The notes under the pieces are model-generated. The model worked only from the letters and a program-made list of their open reading frames with translations, did not search any database and had not been told where the DNA came from. Source: an uncultured Collinsella sp. (GTDB lineage Bacteria; Actinomycetota; Coriobacteriia; Coriobacteriales; Coriobacteriaceae). Taken from it: a stretch of DNA of 20,024 bases. Below, one piece after another: positions 7,669 to 15,800 of the stretch. Numbering within the stretch: the first letter of the stretch is position 1; each line of letters begins with the position of its first letter. A program made the position numbers and the translations under genes. Location of the stretch: assembly GCA_902470915.1 (NCBI GenBank), contig CABRIB010000029.1, forward strand, positions 1-20,024. The letters are read 5' to 3'.

Positions 7669-9372
7669 TTAGCCCAGCAGGCTCAGACCCACGGAGACAA
7701 ACGCCAGGATAACGCCGACGATGGACTCGCCGCCGAGCAGGCCGCTGGCAACGACCAGACCCTGTTCCTGGAAGGCGGCGTCCTTGGCAGCCCTCTCCTC
7801 GTCGGAAAGACCAGCGGTGGCGTCGCGGTGGGCGGACCACTTGTCGTAGGCGAGTTTGACGCAGGAGCCCAGGAATGCCGTGAGCGACATGTAGAACGGC
7901 AGGTACACGCCCAGGCCGATCATCATGGCCGGAATGCCGAGCCAATACATGACGATGCCGGCAATAAAGCCGCCCGCGAACCACGGCACGCTCGGGATAC
8001 CCGAGACCATGGTGGCAACCACGCTTGCCTGCGCGGCCACAAAGCTCTTATCGGGACCAAAGGCATCCGGACCATAGGCGGTGACGAGCGCGACCATGAC
8101 GGCGGCGGCGACCAGGGCGCCCACGATGCCGCCAATGGCCTGGCCGATCCACTGCGCACGCGAGTTGGTGCCCAGCACGGCGCCAGCCTTAAAGTCGTTC
8201 ATGACGTCGCCCGCAAGGCCGCACGCCACGGCTACGATGCCGGCGATAAAGAACAGCTTGACCTGAGCGATCTGTGCGAAGGCAGCCACGATGAGCATGA
8301 CGATGAGGCCAAAGATCTCCATGGGGTCGATACCCGTCTGGCCGCAGCTCTGCGCGCTCATGATGGTGGTGACAAAGGTGAACAGCGTGACGATGACGGC
8401 CGGGACGGGACCAAGGTCGAGCGCGATGGCAACGATCACGGCGATGGCTGCGGTGCCCAGGCCGATGATGCCGGCATCGAGCTTAAGGGAGCCCGAGATG
8501 AGCGACTGCTCGTTGGTGTCGGTGGAGCTGTCGGCGGCGAGGCCGCGGACGATGCCGGTGACCTGCGGCAGGATGTCCTTAAGGACGACGGCGACGCCAA
8601 AGCCCATCATAAGGCCCATGCCGAGGGATTTGACGATACCCTGCGCGGTCACAATATCGAACAGGCCAGCAGCGGTGCCGCCAACGATGATGCCAAAGTT
8701 GCCCAGCAGCGCGCCGGCAAACCAGAAGGCGACGGGGGCGAAGCCCACGAGGAAGCCGATGGACAGCAGCATGGGCGAGTTGTAGATGGCAAAGGTCACG
8801 CCGGGAATATTGAGCGTGCACAGCATACTGGGCACCACGCCCAGGGCGTCGCGCAGCACGCTGTAGATGCCTGCGATGGCCATGGAGCCAAAGAGCTGCT
8901 TACCGGTCTTGCCGCCGGCCTCGGTAGCACGTAGGGTCTGGGCAGCGGCGTTGCCGGTGGGGAACTCCAGCGCGGCGTCCACGATAAAGTGACGGTGGAT
9001 GAGCGCTGTCGCTAGAAGGCCCAAGATGGTGCCGGCGAGCGCCACGATAAACATGTCGAGCCAGCTGATCTGGTCGGCATAGCCCAACATCCAGGCGCCC
9101 GGGATGGTAAACGCCAGGCCGCCGGCGACCATGGCGCCCGCAGACATGATGGTGTGGGTGACGTTGGCCTCGTTGAGGCTGGCGTTGCCCATGAGCTTAA
9201 GGAAGAACAGCGAAATGACGGCAGCGAAAATGATCGGCCAGGGGAGGGCGCCCATCTTGAGGGCGGTATAGGCCGAGCTTGCCGTGATGATCACGCAGCC
9301 AAGGGCGCCGATGACGACGCCGCGCAGCGTGAGTTGACCGCGCATCGAGGTGCGGTTCGAGGGATTGCTCAT
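7669..9372 (-). CDS. OPT-family oligopeptide transporter
   Basis: 567 residues, almost entirely hydrophobic, with about 14-16 predicted membrane helices, matching the size of bacterial OPT proteins. The N-terminal region (GVVIGALGCVIITASS then AYTALKMGALPW) and the following NEANVTHTIMSAGAMVAGG then LAFTIPG stretch match the family's first helices. FPTGNAAAQTL and the repeated Gly-rich helices are also typical. OPT carriers import peptides or peptide-like metal chelates with protons, and the substrate cannot be read from sequence. The start ATG follows AAAGGAG at 6-base spacing. The gene stands alone, divergent from coaX and convergent with the coiled-coil gene. A long plus-strand open frame opposite it (7642-8934) is only a codon-bias shadow. 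Confidence 0.9.
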   Translation of the reverse strand: MSNPSNRTSMRGQLTLRGVVIGALGCVIITASSAYTALKMGALPWPIIFAAVISLFFLKLMGNASLNEANVTHTIMSAGAMVAGGLAFTIPGAWMLGYADQISWLDMFIVALAGTILGLLATALIHRHFIVDAALEFPTGNAAAQTLRATEAGGKTGKQLFGSMAIAGIYSVLRDALGVVPSMLCTLNIPGVTFAIYNSPMLLSIGFLVGFAPVAFWFAGALLGNFGIIVGGTAAGLFDIVTAQGIVKSLGMGLMMGFGVAVVLKDILPQVTGIVRGLAADSSTDTNEQSLISGSLKLDAGIIGLGTAAIAVIVAIALDLGPVPAVIVTLFTFVTTIMSAQSCGQTGIDPMEIFGLIVMLIVAAFAQIAQVKLFFIAGIVAVACGLAGDVMNDFKAGAVLGTNSRAQWIGQAIGGIVGALVAAAVMVALVTAYGPDAFGPDKSFVAAQASVVATMVSGIPSVPWFAGGFIAGIVMYWLGIPAMMIGLGVYLPFYMSLTAFLGSCVKLAYDKWSAHRDATAGLSDEERAAKDAAFQEQGLVVASGLLGGESIVGVILAFVSVGLSLLG

Positions 9373-9505
9373 ATAGAACTCCTTTGCGTATATCCGCTTC
9401 CCCCGGGAGCGCCGCTACGGATACGGCGCGGGAAGTCGGGTTACCAAGGGCCGATGCGTGAGCTCGCGTACGACCGCGCATCAGTATAGCCGCAAGCTAG
9501 TCATT

Positions 9506-9537
9506 TTGGGATGACTGGTTTAGGTAGGCGATATACT
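9506..9537 (+). promoter_or_regulatory. Possible promoter of coaX
   Basis: TATACT (9532-9537) is a good -10 box about 28 bases before the ATG at 9565. The only -35-like box is TTGGGA (9506-9511), with a long 20-base spacer. If the -10 is used, the leader would be about 20 bases and would contain the AAAGGAG ribosome binding site. Confidence 0.35.
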
Positions 9538-9564
9538 GCTGGGCAGACGAAAGGAGCGCCGACG

Positions 9565-10416
9565 ATGCTTAATGGGTGCGCATATATATTGACGGTCGAC
9601 GTGGGCAACACGTTCATTCGCTTTGGCCTGTTTGCAGAGGATTCGGCCGCGGCGCAGGAATGTCCGCTTGCGACGTGCGAGATTACCACGCCGTCGAGCA
9701 TCACAGCAGACGAGGCGCGCATGCGTCTCGTGCAGGTCATGGCCGCACTGGCGGTCGATGCGGGCATGCCGGGTGCACTTGTGCCCGCGGCGGCCGTGCT
9801 GAGCTGCGTGGTGCCGGCGCTCGAGCGCCCGTGGAAAGCGGCGCTTTCTCGCACCTGCACGGGGCGCGTGCTCACCGTGGGACCGGGACTTAAGACTGGC
9901 ATGCCCGTCCACTACGACGACCCCGCCGAGATCGGCCCCGACCGCATCGCCGATGCCGTGGCGGCTCGTGCCGTCTACGGCTCTCCGTGCATTGTGATCG
10001 ACCTGGGCACTACGACCAATATCGAGGTCATCGATACGCACGGAACCTTTGTCGGCGGCGTCATCGCGCCGGGTCTGGCACTTGGCGCCCGCTCGCTTTC
10101 GGCCGCTGCGGCGCGCCTGCCGCAGGTCGAGCCCTCGGCACCCACGCATGTGATCGGTCGCAACACGCGCGAGGCCATGCGCTCGGGCGTGGTCTTGGGC
10201 GAGGTGGCCCGCATCGACGGCATGCTCGACATGGTGCTCGCCGAGATGCGCGCGACCAAGGCCGCGGGGGAGGGCAGCGTGCCCATCGTCATTACCGGCG
10301 ACGATGCCGAGGCGCTTGCGGCCCTTGTCGGCCATAGCCTGACGGTCGACGATGCGCTGACGTTGCGGGGTCTCGCCGAGCTCTACCACATCAACCAAAA
10401 GCCACGCCGCGCGTAG
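9565..10416 (+). CDS. coaX: Type III pantothenate kinase
   Basis: 283 residues. Phosphorylates pantothenate with ATP, the first step of coenzyme A synthesis, in the cytoplasm. The ASKHA-fold motifs are in order: DVGNT (12-16, phosphate binding), GPDRIADAVAA (124-134), DLGTTT (146-151), GGVIAPG (164-170) and IGRNTREAMRSG (197-208), all characteristic of CoaX. The start at 9565 is chosen over the upstream in-frame ATG at 9511 because AAAGGAG lies just before it, it begins right before the first beta strand, and 9511 falls ahead of the likely -10 box. The dCMP deaminase follows after 83 bases. Confidence 0.94.
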   Translation: MLNGCAYILTVDVGNTFIRFGLFAEDSAAAQECPLATCEITTPSSITADEARMRLVQVMAALAVDAGMPGALVPAAAVLSCVVPALERPWKAALSRTCTGRVLTVGPGLKTGMPVHYDDPAEIGPDRIADAVAARAVYGSPCIVIDLGTTTNIEVIDTHGTFVGGVIAPGLALGARSLSAAAARLPQVEPSAPTHVIGRNTREAMRSGVVLGEVARIDGMLDMVLAEMRATKAAGEGSVPIVITGDDAEALAALVGHSLTVDDALTLRGLAELYHINQKPRRA

Positions 10417-10499
10417 CGATGGGGGCGATGGGACAAAAACGTCTCCACCTTCCACCTGCTACAATGGGTCAAACTATTGCGATTACGGAGGTGTCTGCC

Positions 10500-11024
10500 A
10501 TGTCGGACGATCTTCATCAAACTTCGTCAGGCAAGCGCCGCGACGTCATTAGCTGGGACGAGTTCTTTATGAGCGTGGCCATCGCCGCGCAGCGCCGCAG
10601 CAAGGACCCCAACACGCAGGTGGGTGCGTGCATCGCCAACACCAACCACCGCATCCTTTCGGTGGGCTACAACGGTACACCCTCGGCGCTCAACGACGAC
10701 TTTTTCCCGTGGGGTACGAGCGACGACCCGCTGCAGGACAAGCACAACTACGTGGTCCATGCCGAGGCGAACGCCGTGCTCAACTACCGTGGCTCGCTCA
10801 AGGACCTCGAGGGTTCCACGGTCTACGTCACGCTGTTCCCGTGCCACGACTGCGCCAAGATTTTGGCTCAGGTGGGCGTGGGCGAGGTCGTCTACCTGGA
10901 CAACAAGTACGCCGACACCGATGACGGCCGTATCAGCCGCCGCATTCTCGACTCCTGTGGCATCAGCTACCGCCAGGTCATCGTCGATGTCCACATCGGC
11001 ACCGAGGGGCGGGCTCAGCAGTAG
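10500..11024 (+). CDS. dCMP deaminase (ComEB-type cytidine/deoxycytidylate deaminase)
   Basis: 174 residues. Deaminates dCMP to dUMP, feeding thymidylate synthesis. The zinc site is complete: HAE (His87, catalytic Glu89) and PCHDC (114-118, Cys115 and Cys118). The SWDEFFMSVA start, SKDPNTQVGA and GYNGTP segments are typical of the family. The start is the ATG at 10500 with GGAGG upstream; in-frame ATGs further up (from 10419) lack an RBS and would add unrelated residues. TACAAT (10460-10465) is a possible -10 box in the gap after coaX, but I found no good -35, so co-transcription with coaX is equally possible. Confidence 0.92.
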   Translation: MSDDLHQTSSGKRRDVISWDEFFMSVAIAAQRRSKDPNTQVGACIANTNHRILSVGYNGTPSALNDDFFPWGTSDDPLQDKHNYVVHAEANAVLNYRGSLKDLEGSTVYVTLFPCHDCAKILAQVGVGEVVYLDNKYADTDDGRISRRILDSCGISYRQVIVDVHIGTEGRAQQ

Positions 11025-11053
11025 CGCGTGGCAACGCCAGCTGGCAACAAAAG

Positions 11054-11086
11054 GCAGCCAAAAGAGCCCCGTCCCAAATTGACTGC
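11054..11086 (-). repeat. Hairpin element with GGGACGGGG core, minus orientation
   Basis: On the minus strand GCAGTCAA (11086-11079) pairs with TTGGCTGC (11061-11054), 8 bp with one G-T. The loop contains TTTGGGACGGGG. The core closely matches the element at 19977 (ATTTGGGGACGGGG) and, more loosely, those at 12406 and 17281. It lies about 30 bases past the dCMP deaminase stop. No open frame is associated with it. Confidence 0.5.
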
Positions 11087-11157
11087 TCGTGAAAGTCGTG
11101 TCCGCGCGCATGGACGGCTCGTGAGCGGGTACACGGCTGTAGTAACATAGCTCTGTC

Positions 11158-11173
11158 CGCGGGCGCGCCCGCG
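11158..11173. repeat. 16-base perfect palindrome upstream of the Nfu gene
   Basis: CGCGGGCGCGCCCGCG is fully self-complementary and is followed by TTATTGT and then the RBS GAAAGGAG of the Nfu gene. It could be a regulator-binding site or a hairpin just upstream of the ribosome site. Random GC-rich sequence rarely gives a perfect 16-mer palindrome, but no regulator is known to me. Confidence 0.4.
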
Positions 11174-11195
11174 TTATTGTGAGAAAGGAGCCCCT

Positions 11196-11474
11196 GTGGC
11201 TGTTAACGAAGAGCTGCTTAAGAAGGTTCTTGAAGAGATTCGCCCCAACCTACAGGCCGACGGCGGCGACATGGAGTATATAGGCGTTGATGACGAGGGC
11301 GTCGTCAAGCTGGAGCTTCAGGGCGCCTGTGCCGGTTGTCCCATGAGCGCCCTGACGCTTTCCATGGGCATCGAGCGTATCCTCAAGGAGCACGTGCCCG
11401 GCGTTACGCGTGTCGAGCAGGTCAATGCCTCCGGCGAGACCGATGACCTGTACGACGAGTATGCGCCGTTCTAA
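11196..11474 (+). CDS. NifU-like C-terminal domain protein (Nfu Fe-S cluster carrier)
   Basis: 92 residues, a stand-alone Nfu domain. Such proteins carry or assemble a [4Fe-4S] cluster bound between two monomers through a CxxC motif. Here it is GACAGCPMS (about 43-51), preceded by RPNLQADGGDMEYIGV, the usual signature. The GTG start (11196) follows GAAAGGAG, and the encoded AVNEELLKKVLEEIRP matches the normal N-terminus. No iscS, iscU or suf genes are in the window. The leader holds a striking palindrome at 11158-11173. Confidence 0.93.
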   Translation: MAVNEELLKKVLEEIRPNLQADGGDMEYIGVDDEGVVKLELQGACAGCPMSALTLSMGIERILKEHVPGVTRVEQVNASGETDDLYDEYAPF

Positions 11475-11583
11475 GAAGTGAAAGCTGCGGGCGATATGCT
11501 CCGCATAGACGTCACGCCCGAATATGCGGCTGCGAGCGCAAGGCCCGCGGCCGCATTTGTATGTAGGGAGCAGGGGGACCGAT

Positions 11584-12405
11584 ATGCTCAACGACCTCTA
11601 CCATATGCTTGATCCCGTCGCCATCTCGGCGGGGCCCATCACCATCTACTGGTACGGCTTGGCCTATGTGGTCGGCGCTCTGCTCACGGCGGTCGTCATG
11701 TACCGCACGCAGCGTCGCTGGGGCTTTAACATCACGATTGATGACCTGACGAGTGTCGTGGTCGGCGTGGTCTTTGGCCTCATTATCGGTGCGCGCCTGT
11801 TCTACGTCGTCTTTTACGGCGACGGCTACTACTGGGCGCACCCGCTCGAGATCTTTGCCACCAACGAGGGCGGCATGAGCTTCCATGGCGGCCTGGTGGG
11901 CGGCATTATCGGCGGCATCATCGTGTGCCGCATGTATAAGCTCGACGCATGGACTTTGGCAGACCTTGCCGTCATAGGCGCGCCGCTGGCCTTGTGCCTG
12001 GGCCGTTGTGCCAACTTTGTCAATGGTGAGCTGTGGGGCAAGCCGACCGATCTGCCCTGGGGCGTGGTCTTCGGTGGCACCGCGGGCGATATGCCGCGTC
12101 ACCCCTCCCAGCTCTACGAGGCATTTCTTGAGGGCATCGTGCTCTTCTGTATTTTGCAGGTGCTCAGTCGCAAAAAGCCGCTACTGCCCCAGGGTACGTT
12201 TATGGGCGTGTTCGTGATGGGGTACGGCATCGTCCGCTTTCTCGTTGAGTTCGTGCGCGTGCCCGATGCCCAGTTGGGTTATCTACTGGGAGGCGTCATC
12301 ACGATGGGACAGCTGCTGAGCCTGCCGCTCGTAATCGTGGGCCTGGCGCTCGTCATCTTTGCTCGTCGCCGCAACCGGCCCCAGCGCATCTACCTCGACG
12401 CCTAA
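11584..12405 (+). CDS. lgt: Prolipoprotein diacylglyceryl transferase
   Basis: 273 residues, inner-membrane enzyme. Transfers diacylglycerol from phosphatidylglycerol to the lipobox Cys of prolipoproteins, the first step of lipoprotein maturation. About seven membrane helices. Family motifs: IYWYGLAYV (21-29), GGMSFHGGLVGG (96-107, with the essential His101), the Lgt signature GRCANFVNGELWGKPT (140-155, Arg141) and HPSQLYE (173-179). The ATG at 11584 follows GGGAGCAGGGGG; an in-frame ATG at 11524 would add 20 residues and lies in a probable hairpin (ATGCGGC 11524-11530 with GCCGCAT 11550-11556). The stop codon directly abuts the hairpin element at 12406. Confidence 0.95.
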   Translation: MLNDLYHMLDPVAISAGPITIYWYGLAYVVGALLTAVVMYRTQRRWGFNITIDDLTSVVVGVVFGLIIGARLFYVVFYGDGYYWAHPLEIFATNEGGMSFHGGLVGGIIGGIIVCRMYKLDAWTLADLAVIGAPLALCLGRCANFVNGELWGKPTDLPWGVVFGGTAGDMPRHPSQLYEAFLEGIVLFCILQVLSRKKPLLPQGTFMGVFVMGYGIVRFLVEFVRVPDAQLGYLLGGVITMGQLLSLPLVIVGLALVIFARRRNRPQRIYLDA

Positions 12406-12438
12406 CCACCACAAAGGGGACAGGCACCTTTGTGGTGG
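12406..12438 (+). repeat. Hairpin element with GGGGACAGG core after lgt
   Basis: CCACCACAAAGG (12406-12417) and CCTTTGTGGTGG (12427-12438) form a perfect 12-bp stem. The 9-base loop is GGACAGGCA, so the core reads GGGGACAGG. It starts at the base after the lgt stop. The stem could act as a weak terminator or 3' stabiliser (TCTT follows). The core recurs at 17281, 19977 and, inverted, 11054, which marks it as a dispersed repeat rather than a gene-specific terminator. Confidence 0.75.
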
Positions 12439-12479
12439 TCTTGCCGAGTTTGATAGGTTTCTAGAAAGGCTTTCGGACT

Positions 12480-14663
12480 GTGAAGGATTCCGACCTCTCC
12501 ACAACGGCTGCGCGCGACGCTGCCCGCATCGTCTGGTTTAAGCGCTACCCCGCCAAGCAGACGCTCATCGCATTTTTGCTCGCGCTGTTGGCGACCACGG
12601 CGTTTTCCATCGATCCTGCCCCGGTGTCGAGCAACGCAGTCTTGGCGATTGACCCCAAAGCCTCGGGCATGCTGTACGTGTGCTACGAGGTGCTCCTTTC
12701 GTTTGCCGGCCATACCGACGCGGTCATGCTGCTTGCACTTGCCTGCCTGCTCACCTTGCCGTTTCGCTACGTGTTCTTTGGCCGTGGCGACACCTGGCGT
12801 CCATCGATCATTCTGCCGTCGCTGTTCTTCGCCATCTGCATGGTGTTCGGCCGCAGCTACGACCTCACCGACTCGGCCGAGATTGTCCTTGGCGACAAAG
12901 CTCGCATCATCTGCGCCTGGATTGGCGGCGCGGGCTGGATGCTCCTGGCGATCGTTGCCTTCTACCTTGCCTTTGAGTGTCTAGATTGGCTGAGCTCTCG
13001 GCGCATCCCGTTTTCCGAAGCGCACTTTGGCCGCGTATGGCGTGTGACTCACGCCGTGCTCTCGGTCCATCCCTTTGCCGGGCCCTTCCTGGTGCTTATG
13101 ATCGCCTGGACGCCCACGCTCATCGCTTCGCTGCCCGGCCTTTTTATGGGAGATACGGGCGCGCAGATTCGCCAGTGGTTCAACTATCCCAACGGCACGA
13201 GCGACTACCTGCGCCTACTCAACCCCAACGTGCTGCTCAACGGGCATCATCCCGTAGTGCACACGGCCATTATCGGCTCGTGCGTTCAGCTGGGGCTTTC
13301 GCTGTTCAACAGCGCTAACGCGGGTCTTGCCATCTACACCTGCGCTCAATTTGTCATCACGGCCGCCTGCATGGCCTATTCCATTTCATCGCTGCGCAAA
13401 CTGGGCGTGAGCCTGCCGGTTCGCGGTGCGATCCTGCTGTTCTTTGCGTTTATGCCGATGTTTTCTAACTACGCGGCGTTGCTCACCAAGGACGTGCTCT
13501 TTGCCGACGCGTTCTTGGTGCTGCTGGTACAGACCGTCAAGCTCGTGGCATGTGGCTTGCCCCGTCGTGATGCCAATGTCGAGCGAGCGGGCGAGAAAGC
13601 CCCCGTGCTCTTTGCGCGCCACGACTGGCTGCTGCTCGCTCTGGGCTCCATGGGTTCCACGTTCCTGCGCAACGGCGGCCTGGTGTTTCCCCTGGCGGCA
13701 TGCGTAATCGCGGCGGCGTTTTGCGTATGGGACGTGCATGTGGCTCGTCGTGCAGCCAAGCAGACTGGTGCTGCGCCTTCAGGCGCCATCCCGCGTTTCC
13801 GCTGGGTTGGCGTTCTCGCGGTGCTCGCGCTCTGCCTTGCCTCTAATATGTACTTCACCAAGGTCTTTATGCCGGCGCACGATATCACGCCTGGTTCCAA
13901 GCGCGAAATCCTCTCGATTCCGTTCCAGCAGACGGCTCGTTTCGTCCAAAAGCACGACGGCCTCAACTCGGGCGTCAACCCCACGGTTAAGGAGGACGGC
14001 ACCATCGTGGAGGCTCCTTGCGACGGTTCGGTGACCGACGAAGAGCGTGCCGTGATCGATCGCGTACTCAAGTACGAGAACCTGGGCCGCCGCTACAACC
14101 CCGACAAGTCCGATGCCGTCAAGAACTGCTTTAACGAGTACGCCTCGCAGGAGGACATCGATGCCTATTTTGAGGTGTGGGCCCAGATGTTCAAAAAGGA
14201 TCCCGAGTGCTATATCTCGGCGCTCATCAATAACTACTACGGTTATTTTTATCCGAGCGCGCGCGATGCCTGGGTCTACAGCACGGCGCGTAGTGCCGAG
14301 ATCATGGCGCGTCCCGACAACCTCAAGTACTTCGACTTCCATCCGGTTGACAGCAACGTGGTGCGCTGGTGCGACCACCTGATCAATCTGTACCGTGTGG
14401 CGGTGCAGCGCATCCCGTTTATTTCGCTCACCATGAGCTCGGCCACCTATGTGTGGATCATGATCGCCGTGGTGGTCTACCTGCTGCGTCGTCATTCATG
14501 GCGTGCGCTGGCGATCTGGGTGCCGCTGTTGGGCGTGCTCGCCGTGTGCCTGATTGGCCCGTGCAACGGCTCGACCTACATGCGCTACCTGTACCCGGTC
14601 ATCGCCTGCATGCCCTTCGCCATCGGCGCCACCGTCACCCGCAGCGACTTCCTCTGGTTCTAA
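12480..14663 (+). CDS. Large multi-spanning membrane protein, DUF6020-like
   Basis: 727 residues. Roughly 10-12 membrane helices fill residues 26-457 (for example 28-44, 81-100, 108-124, 150-168 and 441-457). A soluble domain of about 180 residues follows (458-640, probably outside the membrane), then three C-terminal helices. The architecture, with GDTGAQ (224-229) in the first loop and GHHPVVH (255-261), recalls DUF6020 proteins and GT-C-type glycosyltransferases, where an acidic residue in an early loop is catalytic. A glycan role is therefore possible but not shown. The GTG start has only a modest AAAGG upstream. It follows lgt with the hairpin element between. Family assignment is from memory of motifs and uncertain; membrane topology is clear. 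Confidence 0.72.
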   Translation: MKDSDLSTTAARDAARIVWFKRYPAKQTLIAFLLALLATTAFSIDPAPVSSNAVLAIDPKASGMLYVCYEVLLSFAGHTDAVMLLALACLLTLPFRYVFFGRGDTWRPSIILPSLFFAICMVFGRSYDLTDSAEIVLGDKARIICAWIGGAGWMLLAIVAFYLAFECLDWLSSRRIPFSEAHFGRVWRVTHAVLSVHPFAGPFLVLMIAWTPTLIASLPGLFMGDTGAQIRQWFNYPNGTSDYLRLLNPNVLLNGHHPVVHTAIIGSCVQLGLSLFNSANAGLAIYTCAQFVITAACMAYSISSLRKLGVSLPVRGAILLFFAFMPMFSNYAALLTKDVLFADAFLVLLVQTVKLVACGLPRRDANVERAGEKAPVLFARHDWLLLALGSMGSTFLRNGGLVFPLAACVIAAAFCVWDVHVARRAAKQTGAAPSGAIPRFRWVGVLAVLALCLASNMYFTKVFMPAHDITPGSKREILSIPFQQTARFVQKHDGLNSGVNPTVKEDGTIVEAPCDGSVTDEERAVIDRVLKYENLGRRYNPDKSDAVKNCFNEYASQEDIDAYFEVWAQMFKKDPECYISALINNYYGYFYPSARDAWVYSTARSAEIMARPDNLKYFDFHPVDSNVVRWCDHLINLYRVAVQRIPFISLTMSSATYVWIMIAVVVYLLRRHSWRALAIWVPLLGVLAVCLIGPCNGSTYMRYLYPVIACMPFAIGATVTRSDFLWF

Positions 14664-14827
14664 CTTGGCGCATTGTGGCCAGGTTTCTTTGCACCAAATG
14701 GGTCATCATCACGACGCCTTCATTTTGGGGTTTATCTCGCAGGCCAGTAGGTATATCATAACGACGTTTGTTTATATTGCCCGAGCATCTGCGCTGGGCT
14801 TTAGGTCGAAACCGATAGGAGACACGT

Positions 14828-15634
14828 ATGTCCGGACACTCTAAGTGGGCCACAACCAAGCATCGTAAGGGCGCGCAGGACGCCAAGCGTTCCGCCCTCT
14901 TCTCCAAGCTCAGCCGCAACATCACCGTTGCTGCCCGTCTCGGCGGTGACCCGCTGCCCGAGAACAACGCCAGCCTCGCCGCTGCCGTTGCCAAGGCCAA
15001 GGCTCAGTCCATGCCTAAGGACAAGATCAAGTCCGCTATCGACAAGGCTTTTGGTTCGGGTGCTGACGCCGCCGTCTACGAGAACATCGTGTACGAGGGC
15101 TACGGTCCCGCCGGTGTCGCCGTCTACGTCGATTGCCTGACCGACAACCGCAACCGTACTGCCGCTGATGTCCGTTCCGCCTTCTCCCACGCTGGTGGCA
15201 ACCTGGGCACCTCCGGCTCCGTCGCCTTCCAGTTTGAGCGTAAGGGCCAGATCGTCGTCGCCAAGGAGATCCTGGACGAGAACGCCAAGAAGGAGACCAT
15301 GATCGCCAACGGTGCTGCCGGTGACGAGGATGAGTTCATGATGGCCATCGCCGAGGCCGGTGGCGAGGACTACGAGGACGCCGGCGAGGAGTGGATCGTC
15401 TGGACTACTGCCAACGAGGTCATGGCTGTCTCCAAGGCACTCGAGGAGCAGGGCGTCCAGGTCAAGGGCTCCGAGACCACCATGGTCCCGACCACCCCGA
15501 CCGAGGTCTCCGGCGCCGACGCCAAGAAGGTTCAGCGCCTCATCGACCGTCTTGAGGAGCTCGACGACGTCCAGGATGTTTACAGCACCATGGACATGAC
15601 CGACGAGGTCATCGCTGCCCTCGAGGAGGAGTAG
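14828..15634 (+). CDS. YebC/PmpR (TACO1) family protein
   Basis: 268 residues, soluble. The N-terminus MSGHSKWATTKHRKGAQDAK is the diagnostic start of the family. GGDPLPENNASL, MPKDKIKSAIDKA, YEGYGPAGVA and NRTAADVRSAFSHAGGNLG follow as expected. Family members are reported as transcriptional regulators and, more recently, as translation factors at difficult Pro stretches. The protein is about 20 residues longer than many homologues because of an acidic stretch near residues 160-190. ATG follows AGGAG. The 164-base gap upstream has several AT-rich -10-like boxes (TATCAT 14754, TATATT 14773) but no good -35. Confidence 0.95.
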   Translation: MSGHSKWATTKHRKGAQDAKRSALFSKLSRNITVAARLGGDPLPENNASLAAAVAKAKAQSMPKDKIKSAIDKAFGSGADAAVYENIVYEGYGPAGVAVYVDCLTDNRNRTAADVRSAFSHAGGNLGTSGSVAFQFERKGQIVVAKEILDENAKKETMIANGAAGDEDEFMMAIAEAGGEDYEDAGEEWIVWTTANEVMAVSKALEEQGVQVKGSETTMVPTTPTEVSGADAKKVQRLIDRLEELDDVQDVYSTMDMTDEVIAALEEE

Positions 15635-15639
15635 CGCCC

Positions 15640-15657
15640 GCACGGGTTAAGCCGTGC
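15640..15657 (+). repeat. Small hairpin after yebC
   Basis: GCACGG (15640-15645) pairs with CCGTGC (15652-15657) around the loop GTTAAG, five bases after the stop codon. It has no T-run and probably only protects or paces the 3' end ahead of the real terminator at 15704. Confidence 0.35.
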
Positions 15658-15703
15658 ATATCTGGGCATAATGAAGCGAGCATGCAAGCCTCGTGGAATA
15701 GAT

Positions 15704-15747
15704 GAGCCGGATCCGCGTGCGTAGAGCACCGGACCCGGCTCTTTTAT
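15704..15747 (+). terminator. Rho-independent terminator after yebC
   Basis: GAGCCGGATCCG (15704-15715) pairs with CGGACCCGGCTC (15730-15741) with one A-C mismatch, followed by TTTTAT. It ends the yebC transcript. The T-run runs directly into TATAAT (15745-15750), a perfect -10 box for the next operon. Confidence 0.8.
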
Positions 15748-15750
15748 AAT
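15745..15750 (+). promoter_or_regulatory. Consensus -10 box ahead of the AmaP/Asp23 operon
   Basis: TATAAT lies 51 bases before the GTG start at 15801, overlapping the end of the yebC terminator. The -35 position (about 15722-15727, TAGAGC) is poor, so an alternative sigma factor or activator may be needed. That would suit a stress-response operon but is inference. Confidence 0.4.
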
Positions 15751-15800
15751 GATGCGAACCGTTTTGCATTTCGAGAGCCGAGATTTGAAGGGAGCGCTAC

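Noticed and set aside
7642..8934. 430-codon plus-strand open frame opposite the OPT transporter
   Set aside because: It has no RBS, its composition is His/Asp/Gly-rich as expected for the antisense of a GC-biased membrane gene, and the minus-strand frame matches a known family with RBS and terminator.
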